NCBI GenBank assembly: GCA_904846265.1
Contig: CAJHAA010000003.1
Span: 62,001 to 126,000, forward strand
Source: Psychrobacter immobilis
GTDB taxonomy: Bacteria > Pseudomonadota > Gammaproteobacteria > Pseudomonadales > Moraxellaceae
DNA: 64,000 bases
Reading direction: 5' to 3'
The notes below the pieces were generated by a model. The model made no database searches, was not told the DNA's origin, and saw only the letters and a list, made by a program, of their open reading frames with translations. Positions 50,612 to 62,406 of this stretch are shown here, piece by piece; within the stretch, counting starts at the first letter, position 1, and each line of letters begins with the position of its first letter. Both the position numbers and the translations under genes were made by a program.

Positions 50612-50656
50612 ACGGTTCTATTATTTACAGTTCCATTATTTACGGTTCTATTAATA
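50612..50656. repeat. Degenerate 15-bp tandem repeat, three units
   Basis: Units at 50612, 50627 and 50642 share the form ACGGTTCTATTATTT with a few changes. Confidence 0.8.
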
Positions 50657-50826
50657 AAGTGATAATCAAAGAGCCTTGTTGTTAACCGTGATAGGGCTTA
50701 AGCTGGTTAAGTGCTATTTTTATAACGTCTTAAAAGATAGCCGTCTTAAAAAGACAATTATAAAAGCAATTCTTTAATAAAAGTATTTACCTATAAAAAC
50801 TCAGTTACAAAAATAAGGAGCCTCTC

Positions 50827-51051
50827 ATGGCAAACCAAACACGTATTATTAAAATTGATGGCATGACTTGCGGTGGCTGTGTGGCCAGTGTGCATAACGC
50901 CACTGCCGATATCGATGGCTTAGACGATATCAGTATTGAGCTGGCAGATAATCAAGCGACGGTTACTTTTGATGATAGCAAAACTAGTGTAGAGACAATT
51001 GCTGCTGCTATCGACGATGCAGGCTTTGATGCCACTGTTGCTAATGCTTAA
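50827..51051 (+). CDS. copZ: Copper chaperone CopZ-like HMA protein
   Basis: The 74-residue HMA-domain protein carries the metal-binding loop GMTCGGC (about residues 13-19). It likely delivers cytosolic Cu(I) to the adjacent CopA ATPase. AAGGAG lies about seven bases before the ATG. The length matches CopZ. A terminator-type hairpin follows at 51070, yet copA follows at 51271. Confidence 0.88.
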   Translation: MANQTRIIKIDGMTCGGCVASVHNATADIDGLDDISIELADNQATVTFDDSKTSVETIAAAIDDAGFDATVANA

Positions 51052-51069
51052 CCTGCTTCATTTGTATTA

Positions 51070-51097
51070 AAAAACCGGCTATCAAGGCTGGTTTTTT
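51070..51097 (+). terminator. Terminator after copZ
   Basis: AACCGGCT and AGGCTGGTT pair (two G-T pairs) around ATCA, followed by TTTTTT. Confidence 0.72.
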
Positions 51098-51270
51098 AAT
51101 GGTTAAAAATTATTGATAGTAGCGTACTCATTATTCAGTACGACCATACCAATATTAAATTTTAAAGTGTGCTATTTGTTTGACTTAGATATTCCATCCA
51201 CTGAGTTGCTGTCCTAGCTCAGACGACTTTATAACGCCATAACGCATAAACGCCATACCGAGTTTTATTT

Positions 51271-53631
51271 ATGAATGATACTACCCAAACCGACAATCAT
51301 GACGCCTACGATGTAAAAACTGACATTCAATCCAATACGCCGCTCGCGCCGCAGCGTGCACACTTGCAGCTAGCAATTGAGGGGATGACGTGTCAAGCCT
51401 GCGCCTCGCGAATTGAGAAGGTGCTCAATAAAAAGCCGTCGGTATACGAGGTGAGTGTGAACTTCGCTGGCGAGACCGCGAATGTCGATTATGATCCGAC
51501 CCAGACGACGCCTGAACAAGTGACAGAATGGGTAAATAAAACAGGCTTCGTTGCCAATTTGCAGGCGGCCGATAGTTTGTTTGCAAAAACAGACGAAGAT
51601 ACCGTGACTCAGTACCCATGGCGCTTGATTGGGTTATGGGTTTGTTTGGTGCCATTTTTAGTTGGTATGGCAGGTATGCTCGTTGGGCAGGGTATGGCGT
51701 GGATGCCGCCGATTTGGACTCAATTTATATTGGCGACCATTGTACAGTTTGGATTTGCCTTGCCATTTTACAAAAGCGCTTGGGCGTCGATTAAAGGTGG
51801 TCTTGCCAATATGGATGTGCTAGTCGTCATCGGTACCGTGACTATTTGGGCGTATTCAACGTATCTGTGGCTGACCCATGGCGATGGCACTTTAAACAGT
51901 TTGCTGCAAAGTGGTCATGCTGGTGGTCACGGTGCGGATGGCAGTCCTGCGGTGTATTTTGAAGCAGGCGTCATGGTCATTGCTTTTGTACGTACGGGTA
52001 AGTATCTAGAAGAGCGCACTAAGAAACACAGCCTCAATAGTATCGATTTATTATTGTCCTTAACGCCCGATGAAGTCGAACAGCAGCAGCCTAATGGTGA
52101 TTTTCATAATGTTGCTCTTAAAGACGTGCAAGTTGGTGATATTTTGCGTGCTAAACAAGGCAGCCGCGTCGCAACCGATGGGGTGGTTATCGATGGTGCT
52201 GGCTGGTGTGTGGAGAGTCATTTAACGGGTGAGTCGGTACCGCTTAAAAAAGAAGTGGGAGATAAATTATTAGCAGGGGCGTTGGTTGAAAATGGCAGCT
52301 TGTTATACCGCGTCAGTGCTAAAGGTAGTGATACAAAGCTTGGTGATATGGTACAAGCCCTCAGCGATGCCCAAGGCTCAAAAGCCAATTTAGCCCGTCT
52401 TGCCGATAGAGTGACGGCAGTATTCGTCCCAGTCGTCGTTGTCATTGCGCTTATCACCTTTGGAGTGACGTGGTGGCTGACTGGGATGATTGATACTGCC
52501 TTGATGCATGCCGTCTCGGTGTTGGTCATTGCATGTCCTTGTGCCCTAGGTTTGGCAACGCCAGCCGCTATCATGGCTGGTATGGGCGTTGCTGCTCGTC
52601 ATGGTGTCTGGTTCAAAGACGCACAAAGCCTTGAAGCGGCAGGCAACATCGATACAGTAGTGCTCGATAAAACAGGTACTTTGACCATTGGTAAGCCGAC
52701 TATCGTAGACCATGTGATGGTGGATAAATCGATCGCAGTCGATGATGTGTTACAAATTGCCGCAAGCGTTGAAGCACATGCCAGTCATCCGCTAGCAACA
52801 GCATTGGTTAACGCGGCTACTGAGCGAAACTTGCCGTTGATGAATGTGACTGATATTAGTGTCATTAAAGGCGCTGGCATACAAGCCAATATTGACGGTT
52901 TGGGTGTGGTAAAAGTCGGTACCGCAGAGTTTGCTAATTTAACACTGCCTAAGCTGATGCCAAAGGTATGGCAAATTGCCAGTACCGTTGCCGTTAGTAT
53001 TAATGAGGAAGCTTTGGGTGCTTTTGCATTAGCTGACGACTTAAAAGTAGATACTCCGAAGGCTATTACTGCGCTACAAGACGCAGGTATCAATGTCATT
53101 TTGATGAGTGGTGATAAGCAGTCCGTCGTCGATCATGTAGCAGGGCAGCTGGGTATTGAACAGGCTTATGGTAAAATGAGCCCACGCGATAAGGCCAGTC
53201 AAATTGCCTTGTTGCAAACGGCTGGTCATAAAGTTGCAATGGCAGGTGATGGTGTCAACGATGCGCCAGCGATGGCAACTGCCGATGCAAGCTTTGCCAT
53301 GTTTGAAGGCACAGATGTCGCCCAGCATAGTGCGTCTGCACGCTTGATGGGTGAGTCACTGATGCATATTGATGCCGCGCAAAAAATCGCTAATGCAACA
53401 GTGCGCAACATTAAGCAAAATCTGTTTTTTGCTTTTATTTATAACTGTCTGGGTATTCCGCTGGCTGCTTTTGGTTTCTTAAACCCTATGATTGCCGCCG
53501 CTGCGATGGCGCTTAGCTCTATTTCAGTATTAATGAATGCATTACGTTTGACCCAATTTAAAACAAAGGTTGAGCTGGATAACACAGTATCTGGCTCCGA
53601 GACTAAAGCAAAGCGTCTAACAAAAGCATAA
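51271..53631 (+). CDS. copA: Cu(I)-exporting P1B-type ATPase
   Basis: CopA pumps Cu(I) out of the cytoplasm. The 786-residue protein has one N-terminal HMA domain with GMTCQAC (about residues 38-44), membrane helices, the actuator SHLTGESVPL, the membrane metal-site CPC (IACPCALGLA), the phosphorylated Asp in DKTGTLT, the HP motif (ASHPLA) and GDGVNDAPA. Those are P1B-1 (Cu/Ag) features. The start follows no strong ribosome site. It is part of the copper module inserted between kdsA and eno. No CueR-type regulator was seen. Confidence 0.94.
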   Translation: MNDTTQTDNHDAYDVKTDIQSNTPLAPQRAHLQLAIEGMTCQACASRIEKVLNKKPSVYEVSVNFAGETANVDYDPTQTTPEQVTEWVNKTGFVANLQAADSLFAKTDEDTVTQYPWRLIGLWVCLVPFLVGMAGMLVGQGMAWMPPIWTQFILATIVQFGFALPFYKSAWASIKGGLANMDVLVVIGTVTIWAYSTYLWLTHGDGTLNSLLQSGHAGGHGADGSPAVYFEAGVMVIAFVRTGKYLEERTKKHSLNSIDLLLSLTPDEVEQQQPNGDFHNVALKDVQVGDILRAKQGSRVATDGVVIDGAGWCVESHLTGESVPLKKEVGDKLLAGALVENGSLLYRVSAKGSDTKLGDMVQALSDAQGSKANLARLADRVTAVFVPVVVVIALITFGVTWWLTGMIDTALMHAVSVLVIACPCALGLATPAAIMAGMGVAARHGVWFKDAQSLEAAGNIDTVVLDKTGTLTIGKPTIVDHVMVDKSIAVDDVLQIAASVEAHASHPLATALVNAATERNLPLMNVTDISVIKGAGIQANIDGLGVVKVGTAEFANLTLPKLMPKVWQIASTVAVSINEEALGAFALADDLKVDTPKAITALQDAGINVILMSGDKQSVVDHVAGQLGIEQAYGKMSPRDKASQIALLQTAGHKVAMAGDGVNDAPAMATADASFAMFEGTDVAQHSASARLMGESLMHIDAAQKIANATVRNIKQNLFFAFIYNCLGIPLAAFGFLNPMIAAAAMALSSISVLMNALRLTQFKTKVELDNTVSGSETKAKRLTKA

Positions 53632-55268
<1,637 letters not shown>

Positions 55269-55291
55269 CAAGCCAGATTTCCTGCTACAGC

Positions 55292-55357
55292 TAGGCGATA
55301 TGTCATCATTAATCTGGTGATATATCGCTTAGCAAGCTTAGCTGGTTTTTTATTTTT
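55292..55357 (+). terminator. Terminator-like hairpin between eno and ftsB
   Basis: A 17-base arm (55292-55308) pairs with 55315-55331 with a few G-T or mismatched positions. After a short spacer the sequence runs into TTTTTTATTTTT. Confidence 0.6.
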
Positions 55358-55392
55358 ATTATTGTCTCTATGTTGTTCGGCGTTATTATCTT

Positions 55393-55701
55393 ATGAAATA
55401 CTTTAGCCAATTTATGCTACTTGCTCTAGCCGTTGCCGTCCTTTTGGGATTGCAATATCAGTATTGGCTGGGCGAAAATGGTCGCTTTGAGCATAATAAA
55501 TTGCTGACTCAAATCGAAGAACAACAACGCTTAAACGAAAACCAAGTGGCAGCAAATAACTTATTGCGTACTGATGTGCATGACTTAAAAACTGGTCTTG
55601 AGGCAGTAGAAGAGCACGCTCGTTTAGACTTGGGTTTGATTAAGCCGAATGAGACCTTTGTACAAGTATCTACGGCGCCCACGACGCATAGCCGTTATTA
55701 A
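55393..55701 (+). CDS. ftsB: Cell division protein FtsB
   Basis: FtsB forms the FtsQLB complex that activates septal peptidoglycan synthesis. The 102-residue protein has one N-terminal helix (about residues 3-22) and a periplasmic coiled coil (LLTQIEEQQRLNENQVAANN) followed by the conserved GLEAVEEHARLDLGLIKPNE, close to the signature of the FtsB/DivIC family. It sits between eno and ispD. Confidence 0.93.
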   Translation: MKYFSQFMLLALAVAVLLGLQYQYWLGENGRFEHNKLLTQIEEQQRLNENQVAANNLLRTDVHDLKTGLEAVEEHARLDLGLIKPNETFVQVSTAPTTHSRY

Positions 55702-55851
55702 TTCCCATTAACTGTCTAAAATTATGATCTTCTATTGTCTATAATAGAAACCTTATTCACCTGAAATTCGTTACTTCTCTTATTCCTCGTTTATCCTTAG
55801 CAATACTGTCATAGGTTCTAACCATGAATACTACTTTATGAACATTGCCTT

Positions 55852-56643
55852 ATGAATATCACACCTAATGTACATGCCATGATCGTCGCTGCGGGTCGCG
55901 GTAGTCGTTTTGGTGCCTCTATTGCCAAGCAATATACGATGTTGCAAGGGCAGACCTTGCTACAGCATAGTGTGGCACGGCTTGCTAGTAGTGCTTATAT
56001 TGATACATGTTTATTAGTCGTCGCAGCAGATGACAGTACAGCACAGACGCTTAATTTTGCGCTTCCCATCAATTATGTGATTGGCGGCGATGAGCGTTGG
56101 CAGTCGGTACAGGCAGGGGTAAAGGCGATTATTGAGGCGGGAGCCGACGATTTAGATTTGGTTGTTATTCATGATGCTGCGCGTCCTGCGGTTCCCAGTC
56201 ATGATATTGAACAAGTCATCGAAGCGGCGATGCTAGAGCCCTATGGTGCTATCTTAGCGACACCGGTGGCTGATACTTTAAAGGAATCTTATCCGCAGTC
56301 TACCGCTCAATCTGAGCTTGTAGGTGAGACGCCTGTAGTTAACCTGACAGTGAGTAGCAGCCCACATTCTTACGCTAAATGTACTATCGATCGCCGTCAT
56401 ATGTGGCAAGCACAAACGCCGCAAGTGTTTCGCTTAGGTCAGCTGCAAAAAGTATTAACTTATGTCGCTGAACACGAGCTCACTATTACTGATGAAGCCA
56501 GTGCATTTGAATGTTTAGACCTACCCATTCGCATCGTGACTGGCAGTCGCCAGAATATCAAGCTCACCTATCCTGATGATGCTATCTTACTCGCAGCGAT
56601 TATTAACGCTCAGTTCTGTTCTGAGCAGACTAAAAATAATTAA
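55852..56643 (+). CDS. ispD: 2-C-methyl-D-erythritol 4-phosphate cytidylyltransferase
   Basis: IspD makes CDP-methylerythritol in the MEP isoprenoid pathway. The 263-residue protein has the nucleotide loop AAGRGSRFGASIAKQY (about residues 13-28), LVVIHDAARPAVPS, and QTPQVFRLGQL, ending ITDEASAFECL. It is about 27 residues longer than E. coli IspD, mostly from an insertion between VADTLKES and IDRRHMWQAQ. It follows ftsB with a 150-bp gap that lacks a clear ribosome site. Confidence 0.93.
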   Translation: MNITPNVHAMIVAAGRGSRFGASIAKQYTMLQGQTLLQHSVARLASSAYIDTCLLVVAADDSTAQTLNFALPINYVIGGDERWQSVQAGVKAIIEAGADDLDLVVIHDAARPAVPSHDIEQVIEAAMLEPYGAILATPVADTLKESYPQSTAQSELVGETPVVNLTVSSSPHSYAKCTIDRRHMWQAQTPQVFRLGQLQKVLTYVAEHELTITDEASAFECLDLPIRIVTGSRQNIKLTYPDDAILLAAIINAQFCSEQTKNN

Positions 56644-57030
56644 ACACTCGCAATAGCCATCAGTCTGTATCAATCTCATTAATGAGCCGGTAGTCTTATC
56701 GCTCATTGGTGACGGTTTTTATCATCACTTTCCCCTCCCATATTACCTATTTATCCTATTGCTTCCCATAAACCACAGTGCAAGTTCTCAATAGAAATAA
56801 TTGTGAATTATTGTTTAGTTTTGTTGGTTGATGATATAAGATAAACATATATTGCTTTGATGACTAAACTAGCCTATGATGTAACCAACTTAATACAATT
56901 AATATAAACATTTATAAAATCAATAATATACCAAGCCTATTTGATATTTTCAAAGATCTTGTTTCTATGTTTTTTCTAAATTTAGTATGGTTGTCTTAGC
57001 TACATTTACCTAAAAATAGGGAGAAGCTGA
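56644..57030. other. 387-bp AT-rich gap
   Basis: No gene or strong hairpin is seen. The end carries the AGGGAGAAG ribosome site for the BLUF gene. Confidence 0.45.
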
Positions 57031-57654
57031 TTGTCAACAATCAACGATTCGACAAATCCAGTGACGACAGATCTCTGCCAGCTTATATATATAAGCCAAA
57101 TTACTTCGACTGGTCTTTCAAGTCCCAGCACGCTTAACGACATCTCAGAGGTCGCGATTGAGCGTAACCAAGCCGATAATGTTACGGGTATTCTTTGCTA
57201 TGGCAATGGCTACTTTTTTCAATGTGCAGAAGGGTCAGAACAAGATTTAACCAATCTAAAGAATCGCTTATTATTAGACGATCGACATAAAGAATTAAAA
57301 ATCTTAGATTTTTCAGAAATTACTGAACGCCGTTTTTCGAACTGGTCTTTACGCTCCATTACACTTGAACGTTGGATGACCAAAGAGCCTGAGCTGAAAA
57401 AACTCATGCCATTTAAACCCTATGATTGGGGCTCTAACGCATGGCGCGAATTTTTAGATATCTTACAAGGATATTATGAGGAACAAGCAAGAACTGGCAA
57501 TATTGACACGCCACCTATCAAGTACAGCACGTTAGGGGTGACGTTAAGTAAGGTTGTTGGTCAGCATCAAGCATTCTTCTTGATTCAAACAGTACTCGGT
57601 ATCATGATTGTGATGACATTGTTGTGGCTAATGCTATCAGATAAGATTTGGTAG
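57031..57654 (+). CDS. Membrane-anchored BLUF blue-light sensor protein
   Basis: The 207-residue protein has a BLUF domain at about residues 15-115: photoactive Tyr20 in LIYISQ, Asn-rich FAD region (ERNQADNVTGILCY), Gln64 in YFFQCAEG, and DDRHKELK. The switch region reads FSNWSLRS with Trp105 and Leu107, where AppA has Met. After a short acidic/amphipathic stretch, the C-terminus is a membrane helix (about residues 183-202). The start is TTG, seven to eight bases after AGGGAG. It is a single gene with a terminator at 57681. Signalling output is unknown. Confidence 0.85.
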   Translation: MSTINDSTNPVTTDLCQLIYISQITSTGLSSPSTLNDISEVAIERNQADNVTGILCYGNGYFFQCAEGSEQDLTNLKNRLLLDDRHKELKILDFSEITERRFSNWSLRSITLERWMTKEPELKKLMPFKPYDWGSNAWREFLDILQGYYEEQARTGNIDTPPIKYSTLGVTLSKVVGQHQAFFLIQTVLGIMIVMTLLWLMLSDKIW

Positions 57655-57680
57655 TTTTTGTAAAAATAGACTGTTTGACT

Positions 57681-57712
57681 TAAAAATCCAGTATTCAATG
57701 CTGGATTTTTTT
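57681..57712 (+). terminator. Terminator after BLUF gene
   Basis: AAAAATCCAGTATTCAATGC core: AATCCAG and CTGGATT pair with a loop near TATTCAATG, then TTTTT. Confidence 0.8.
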
Positions 57713-57931
57713 GCTTAAATTTATGATGAGGAGTTCAATAAATAAACAGAATATCAAGCTAAGTATAGAAACTATGGATAGCGACGCTTAGTAAATATAC
57801 CTTAATATCTTGAGCGAACTTAATACCGAATCTTATCTATAAAATTAATTATGCTTCACCTATTAAGTAAATCGGCGATGACGAACTGAGTGCTAAGGTA
57901 TCAAGAGCCTCATGATATAAAAAACAGGCAT

Positions 57932-57972
57932 AAAAAAAGCCCAATCACAATAGTATGTGATTGGGCTTTTTG
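57932..57972 (-). terminator. Terminator after tRNA-Glu
   Basis: On the minus strand AAAAAGCCCAATCACA and TGTGATTGGGCTTTTT form a long stem around TACTAT, then T. Confidence 0.9.
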
Positions 57973-58037
57973 ATGGTACGCTTATTAGTCTTATCAGATG
58001 CTTTGCAGCAAGCTTGCTAATAAGTGACGCCAAATAG

Positions 58038-58113
58038 TGGCGTCCCCAGGGGGATTCGAACCCCCGTTACCGCCGTGAAAGGGCGGTGTCCTAGGCCTCT
58101 AGACGATGGGGAC
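58038..58113 (-). tRNA. tRNA-Glu (anticodon TTC)
   Basis: The minus-strand 76-base cloverleaf begins GTCCCCATCGTCTAGAGGCC and carries anticodon loop CCTTTCACG (TTC), T-arm GGGGGTTCGAATCCCCC and acceptor end GGGGACG with a genome-encoded CCA. It resembles E. coli tRNA-Glu closely. It is followed by a terminator at 57932. Confidence 0.97.
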
Positions 58114-58166
58114 TAGTAACACAACACCTCAGCTGCTTTCACCTTTATGCTGAAGTGGTGCGTATT

Positions 58167-58364
58167 CTAATAGCGTCTGCGCTTGCTGTCAAGCCTTTTT
58201 CTTCTTCTTTTTAAAATTAAGTATCTTTTTTTGATCGCACGGCGAGGATGTAAGTCATTACGCTTCAAATGATAACGAATCCATAGAGAAGTACAAGCAC
58301 TAATAGTCAATGCGAGCAGCATATAACCGAGGATGGTTCCCCATAACTTAAGCTGTGGATCCAT
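58167..58364 (-). CDS. Unrecognised small basic membrane protein
   Basis: The 65-residue protein has one hydrophobic helix (about residues 5-27, LWGTILGYMLLALTISACTS) and a very basic tail (RRAIKKRYLILKRRRKRLDSKRRRY). The ATG at 58364 follows GGAGGG by about nine bases. It ends 53 bases before the tRNA-Glu gene begins on the same strand. No family is recognised. Confidence 0.6.
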   Translation of the reverse strand: MDPQLKLWGTILGYMLLALTISACTSLWIRYHLKRNDLHPRRAIKKRYLILKRRRKRLDSKRRRY

Positions 58365-58662
58365 AATAGAGTCCCTCCTATTACGCCTCGATAGCATGAA
58401 CCGTACTGGCTATCGAGACAATGTGGGCAACTTAAACCATCTATAGGATATAACGAGACGTTCTAATGTGAGTAATTACAACAACTTGTCTGGTTTTTGA
58501 ATTGTTTTACACAATATGATATTCAACGGTTAGACAAGTGGCTGATTTATTGTGATATCAATCATATCCCTATTGATTGTAAAACCAAGATGTTAAAGTC
58601 ATCAAGTATTACAAATAGCACTATTATGGGTAGTTGGCAATATAGGATATGTGATAAATGGA

Positions 58663-59442
58663 TTATTTGTGACTACTCTCAGTCGAATCCTCTTTATTTT
58701 CTTCAGTATGCATCGCATTAGCTAGCATAGGATAATGGTTTAGAATATGGCAAAACAGTTCAGCGGTCTTTTGTGTATCGTATAGGGCAGAATGCGCATC
58801 ATTGCCATCAAAATCAAGCCCTGCTGCCTTACAAGCCCGTGCTAGTACTGTCTGACCAAATGCCAGCGCAGATAAGGTCACTGTGTCAAAAACTGAAAAG
58901 TTATGAAACGGGTTGTGACTTTTGTTATTGGTACGCAGCACTGCCGCATTCAAAAATGCTAAGTCAAAATGGGCGTTGTGCCCGATTAAGACGCACTGGC
59001 GGCAGTCTTCAGTACGGCGTACTTCTTTTAACCCCTTAAAGATACGGCGTAGTGCTGTTTTTTCATCTTCGGCAATGGCTTTACGCATCGGATTGTTGGG
59101 ATCAATGCCAGTGAAGGCAAGGGCACTTGGCTCAAGATTCGCGCCTTCAAAGGGTTCGATATGAGCATTGAATGCTTCCCCAGGATAAAACACGCCTTGC
59201 TCATTCAGTAGTACAGGAATGCAGGCAATCTCTAGTAAAGCATCGGTTTGCGCATTAAAGCCAGCAGTTTCCACATCAACGACGACAGGCAGAAACTTAC
59301 GAAATCGGTCTTTTAGACGCATTGGTACTAGTCCGTCTGCTGCGGTATCTTCTGTGTGACTATTTGACGCGATTTTAAGGCTATTCTCTACAGAGTTTAA
59401 TGGGTTTTCGTTAGGTAAGGCGGCATCGTTTGGAGTGGTCAT
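58663..59442 (-). CDS. rnt: Ribonuclease T
   Basis: RNase T trims the 3' ends of tRNA, 5S and 23S precursors. The 259-residue DEDDh exonuclease has FLPVVVDVETAGFNAQTDALLEI's core VVDVETAGF, IGHNAHFDLAFLN and the His-containing NDAHSALYDTQKTAELF. About 40 extra polar residues precede the usual start, so a later start is possible. It is next to pyrC on the same strand, an order known from related bacteria. Confidence 0.92.
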   Translation of the reverse strand: MTTPNDAALPNENPLNSVENSLKIASNSHTEDTAADGLVPMRLKDRFRKFLPVVVDVETAGFNAQTDALLEIACIPVLLNEQGVFYPGEAFNAHIEPFEGANLEPSALAFTGIDPNNPMRKAIAEDEKTALRRIFKGLKEVRRTEDCRQCVLIGHNAHFDLAFLNAAVLRTNNKSHNPFHNFSVFDTVTLSALAFGQTVLARACKAAGLDFDGNDAHSALYDTQKTAELFCHILNHYPMLANAMHTEENKEDSTESSHK

Positions 59443-59613
59443 ATCTGGTTAAATCGCTTTTATCAGTCGTACTGTTATATTGAATTAAGACATTAAATGA
59501 AAAATAAATAACCTATGATACAAATCACACCGCTGGTTAGCAGATGTCATTCTTATCATAGGGCTAAACTTCTCAAGTTAAAATAGAATACAGATGGATT
59601 TGCTTAGTGCGTT

Positions 59614-60684
59614 TTATGCTTTGATAGACCAAGGCAGTGTCTCGCCTGCCATAAGTGGGGTCAATGATGAGCCATCAAAGTAAGGATAGGCTGCTGGCAC
59701 TTGCATAGGCGTATTGACAAGCGTAATCGTGCTGTCATTGACTGGCAGTCCATAGAACTGAGCACCAAAACGACTGGCGAAGCCTTCTAACTTGTCTATT
59801 TTCCCCACGCTATCGAAAGCGGTGGCATACAATGGCAAGGCAGTTGCAGCGCTATAGCAGCCAGCACAGCCACAAGCGGCTTCTTTTTTATCCGTCGCAT
59901 GCGGGGCTGAATCCGTGCCTAAGAAAAACTTGGGATTGCCACTGGTTGCCACGTCTAATAATACTCTTTGATGGCTTTCACGCTTCAAAATAGGCAAGCA
60001 ATAAAAATGTGGCTTGATACCGCCAACCAATAGATGATTGCGGTTAAACATTAAATGCTGCGGAGTGATAGTGGCGGCAATGTGATTGCCTTGTGCTAAG
60101 ACAAAGTCTGCCGCATCACTGGTGGTAATATGCTCGACGACAATCTTTAATGTAGGGAATTTGACAATGATTTGCGCCAACACTTCGTCTAAAAAGCGCT
60201 TTTCACGGTCAAAGATATCCACATGATCTTGCGTCACTTCGCCATGTATCAATAGTGGTAGGTTGTACTTTTCTAATGCTTCAAAAACATCGACACAGGC
60301 GTTAATATTGGTGACGCCATCAGCCGAATTGGTAGTCGCGCCAGCAGGATAAAGCTTGACCGCTTGGACGATACCTGATTGTGCTGCCATCTCGATATCT
60401 TGGGCAGTGGTTTTGTCAGTGAGATATAAAGTCATACGTGGATCGAATGCAGTTTTGCGCTCAGTACTCAGCTCACTGGCTACTAAGTGCGCCATGATAC
60501 GGTCGCGATAGGCACGCGCATCGTCAGTGTTCTTAACAGGAGGCACTAAGTTTGGCATACATATGACACGGTTAAAGCTGTTTGCTGCGTGCGATACAGT
60601 CGTGCTCAATGCTTTGCCATCACGCAAATGGATATGCCAATCGTCTGGCTGAAGGATGGTCAACTCTCTAATCGAATCAGTCAT
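59614..60684 (-). CDS. pyrC: Dihydroorotase
   Basis: PyrC cyclises N-carbamoyl-aspartate in pyrimidine synthesis. The 356-residue class II enzyme has the zinc His pair in DWHIHLRDG (about residues 16-24), the carboxylated Lys in [12 protein letters not shown] (about residue 109), His residues in LPLLIHGEV and [10 protein letters not shown], and the Asp in [10 protein letters not shown]. It lies 170 bases upstream of rnt and diverges from argG. Confidence 0.96.
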   Translation of the reverse strand: MTDSIRELTILQPDDWHIHLRDGKALSTTVSHAANSFNRVICMPNLVPPVKNTDDARAYRDRIMAHLVASELSTERKTAFDPRMTLYLTDKTTAQDIEMAAQSGIVQAVKLYPAGATTNSADGVTNINACVDVFEALEKYNLPLLIHGEVTQDHVDIFDREKRFLDEVLAQIIVKFPTLKIVVEHITTSDAADFVLAQGNHIAATITPQHLMFNRNHLLVGGIKPHFYCLPILKRESHQRVLLDVATSGNPKFFLGTDSAPHATDKKEAACGCAGCYSAATALPLYATAFDSVGKIDKLEGFASRFGAQFYGLPVNDSTITLVNTPMQVPAAYPYFDGSSLTPLMAGETLPWSIKA

Positions 60685-61011
60685 AATGTCGTCGCGCTCT
60701 ATATCGTCATATACGGAAATAAAAGGAAGGGATACTGTACTGCTATCATAACAGATTTGCCTACTTGACTAAATATGCGGCTAAATATCTGTACATAATA
60801 GATGGGTTGTTTTTTAATTTGCGGCAGTCAACTGTCACCTATATGTGAATAATTGAAATCTATCGACCCAAAATTTAAATCAAAAGCTTATGCCATGGGG
60901 CAGTTGCACTTTTGCCTATAGTAAATATGATGTACACTGAGCAAGTAGTTTATCTTTTGATTGAATATTAGCGCTTTTCCTAACACTAAATGCTCACAAT
61001 AGGAGTTCTTC
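60685..61011. other. 327-bp divergent gap between pyrC and argG
   Basis: It must hold both promoters. No other gene, clear operator or leader peptide was seen. An AGGAGT precedes the argG ATG. Confidence 0.5.
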
Positions 61012-62250
61012 ATGGCTCAACTTGATCCAAAAAATATTAATAAAATCGTCTTGGCCTATTCAGGTGGTCTTGATACCTCCATTATCGCTAAATGGCTGCA
61101 AGAAACCTATGATGCAGAAGTGATTACCTTTACTGCTGATATCGGTCAAGGCGAAGAAGTTGAGCCAGCACGCGCCAAAGCTGAAGCTATGGGCATCAAA
61201 CATATCCATATTGAAGACTTACGTGAAGAGTTCGCCCGTGATTATGTGTTCCCAATGTTCCGCGCCAATGCCATCTATGAAGGCGAGTATCTGCTAGGGA
61301 CTTCTATCGCCCGTCCGTTAATCGCCAAGCGCTTGGTTGAGATTGCTAAAGAACACAACGCCGATGCTATTAGTCATGGCGCTACTGGTAAAGGGAATGA
61401 CCAAGTCCGTTTTGAGCTTGGCGCCGTTGCTTTATCGCCTGACGTGGTTACCATTGCCCCATGGCGTGAGTGGGACTTGTCTAGCCGTGAGAGCTTGATG
61501 GAATATGCCAAAGAGCATAACATTGCGATTGATTATGCGGGCAATAAGAAAAAATCTCCGTACTCAATGGACGCCAACTTATTACACATCTCTTATGAAG
61601 GCGGTATTTTAGAAGACCCTTACGCCGAAGCAGAAGATGATATGTGGCGCTGGTCAGTGAGCCCAGAAGAAGCGCCTGACGAAGCACAATACTTAGAATT
61701 AGAATACGAAAAAGGCGACATCGTTGCCATCGATGGTGAAGCACTTAAGCCGTATGAAGTCATGATTAAGTTAAATGAGATTGGCGGTCAGCATGGTATT
61801 GGACGTTTGGATATCGTAGAAAACCGTTATGTTGGTATGAAATCACGCGGATGCTATGAGACGCCAGCGGGTACCATTATGCTAAAAGCGCATCGCGGTA
61901 TTGAGTCATTGACGCTCGATCGTGAAGCGGCGCATCTAAAAGATGAGCTGATGCCACGCTACGCCAAAACTATCTACAATGGTTATTGGTTCAGTCCTGA
62001 GCGTATGATGTTACAAGCATTGATTGACAAGTCACAAGAATATGTCAATGGCACAGTACGTGTGAAGTTATACAAAGGTGCTGTGAGCGTTGTTGGTCGT
62101 AAGTCAGATGATTCGTTGTTTGACGAAAAAATCGCGACTTTTGAAGATGATGCGGGTGCTTACGATCAAAAAGATGCAGAAGGTTTCATCCGTCTAAATG
62201 GTCTACGTTTGGCTATCGAAGCCAGTCGTGGTCGTGATTTATCGAAGTAA
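61012..62250 (+). CDS. argG: Argininosuccinate synthase
   Basis: ArgG joins citrulline and aspartate using ATP. The 412-residue protein begins with the PP-loop [17 protein letters not shown] and has [33 protein letters not shown] and [25 protein letters not shown] is seven to eight bases before the ATG. A terminator follows at 62303. It diverges from pyrC, so two carbamoyl-phosphate-linked pathways share a promoter region. Confidence 0.97.
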   Translation: MAQLDPKNINKIVLAYSGGLDTSIIAKWLQETYDAEVITFTADIGQGEEVEPARAKAEAMGIKHIHIEDLREEFARDYVFPMFRANAIYEGEYLLGTSIARPLIAKRLVEIAKEHNADAISHGATGKGNDQVRFELGAVALSPDVVTIAPWREWDLSSRESLMEYAKEHNIAIDYAGNKKKSPYSMDANLLHISYEGGILEDPYAEAEDDMWRWSVSPEEAPDEAQYLELEYEKGDIVAIDGEALKPYEVMIKLNEIGGQHGIGRLDIVENRYVGMKSRGCYETPAGTIMLKAHRGIESLTLDREAAHLKDELMPRYAKTIYNGYWFSPERMMLQALIDKSQEYVNGTVRVKLYKGAVSVVGRKSDDSLFDEKIATFEDDAGAYDQKDAEGFIRLNGLRLAIEASRGRDLSK

Positions 62251-62302
62251 GCCGGTCTTAATAGACTGTGCTAGATAAAGCATGAATAAAAAATATGAAT
62301 AG

Positions 62303-62335
62303 AAAAAGGCGCTATACGAATAGCGCCTTTTTTTT
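62303..62335 (+). terminator. Terminator after argG
   Basis: AAAAAGGCGCTATACGAATA core: AAGGCGCTAT and ATAGCGCCTT pair around ACGA with one offset base, followed by eight T. Confidence 0.88.
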
Positions 62336-62406
62336 GTGGATTTTTTAAAGGTTTGTTCGATGATTTTTTGCTAATTAAGAAGTTCTGTATTCAGAGCTTT
62401 TATTTA

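Larger units (their letters stand above)
57655..58037. other. 383-bp gap with two terminators
   Basis: It contains the BLUF terminator (57681-57712) and the tRNA terminator (57932-57972). No gene is seen in the middle. Confidence 0.55.
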
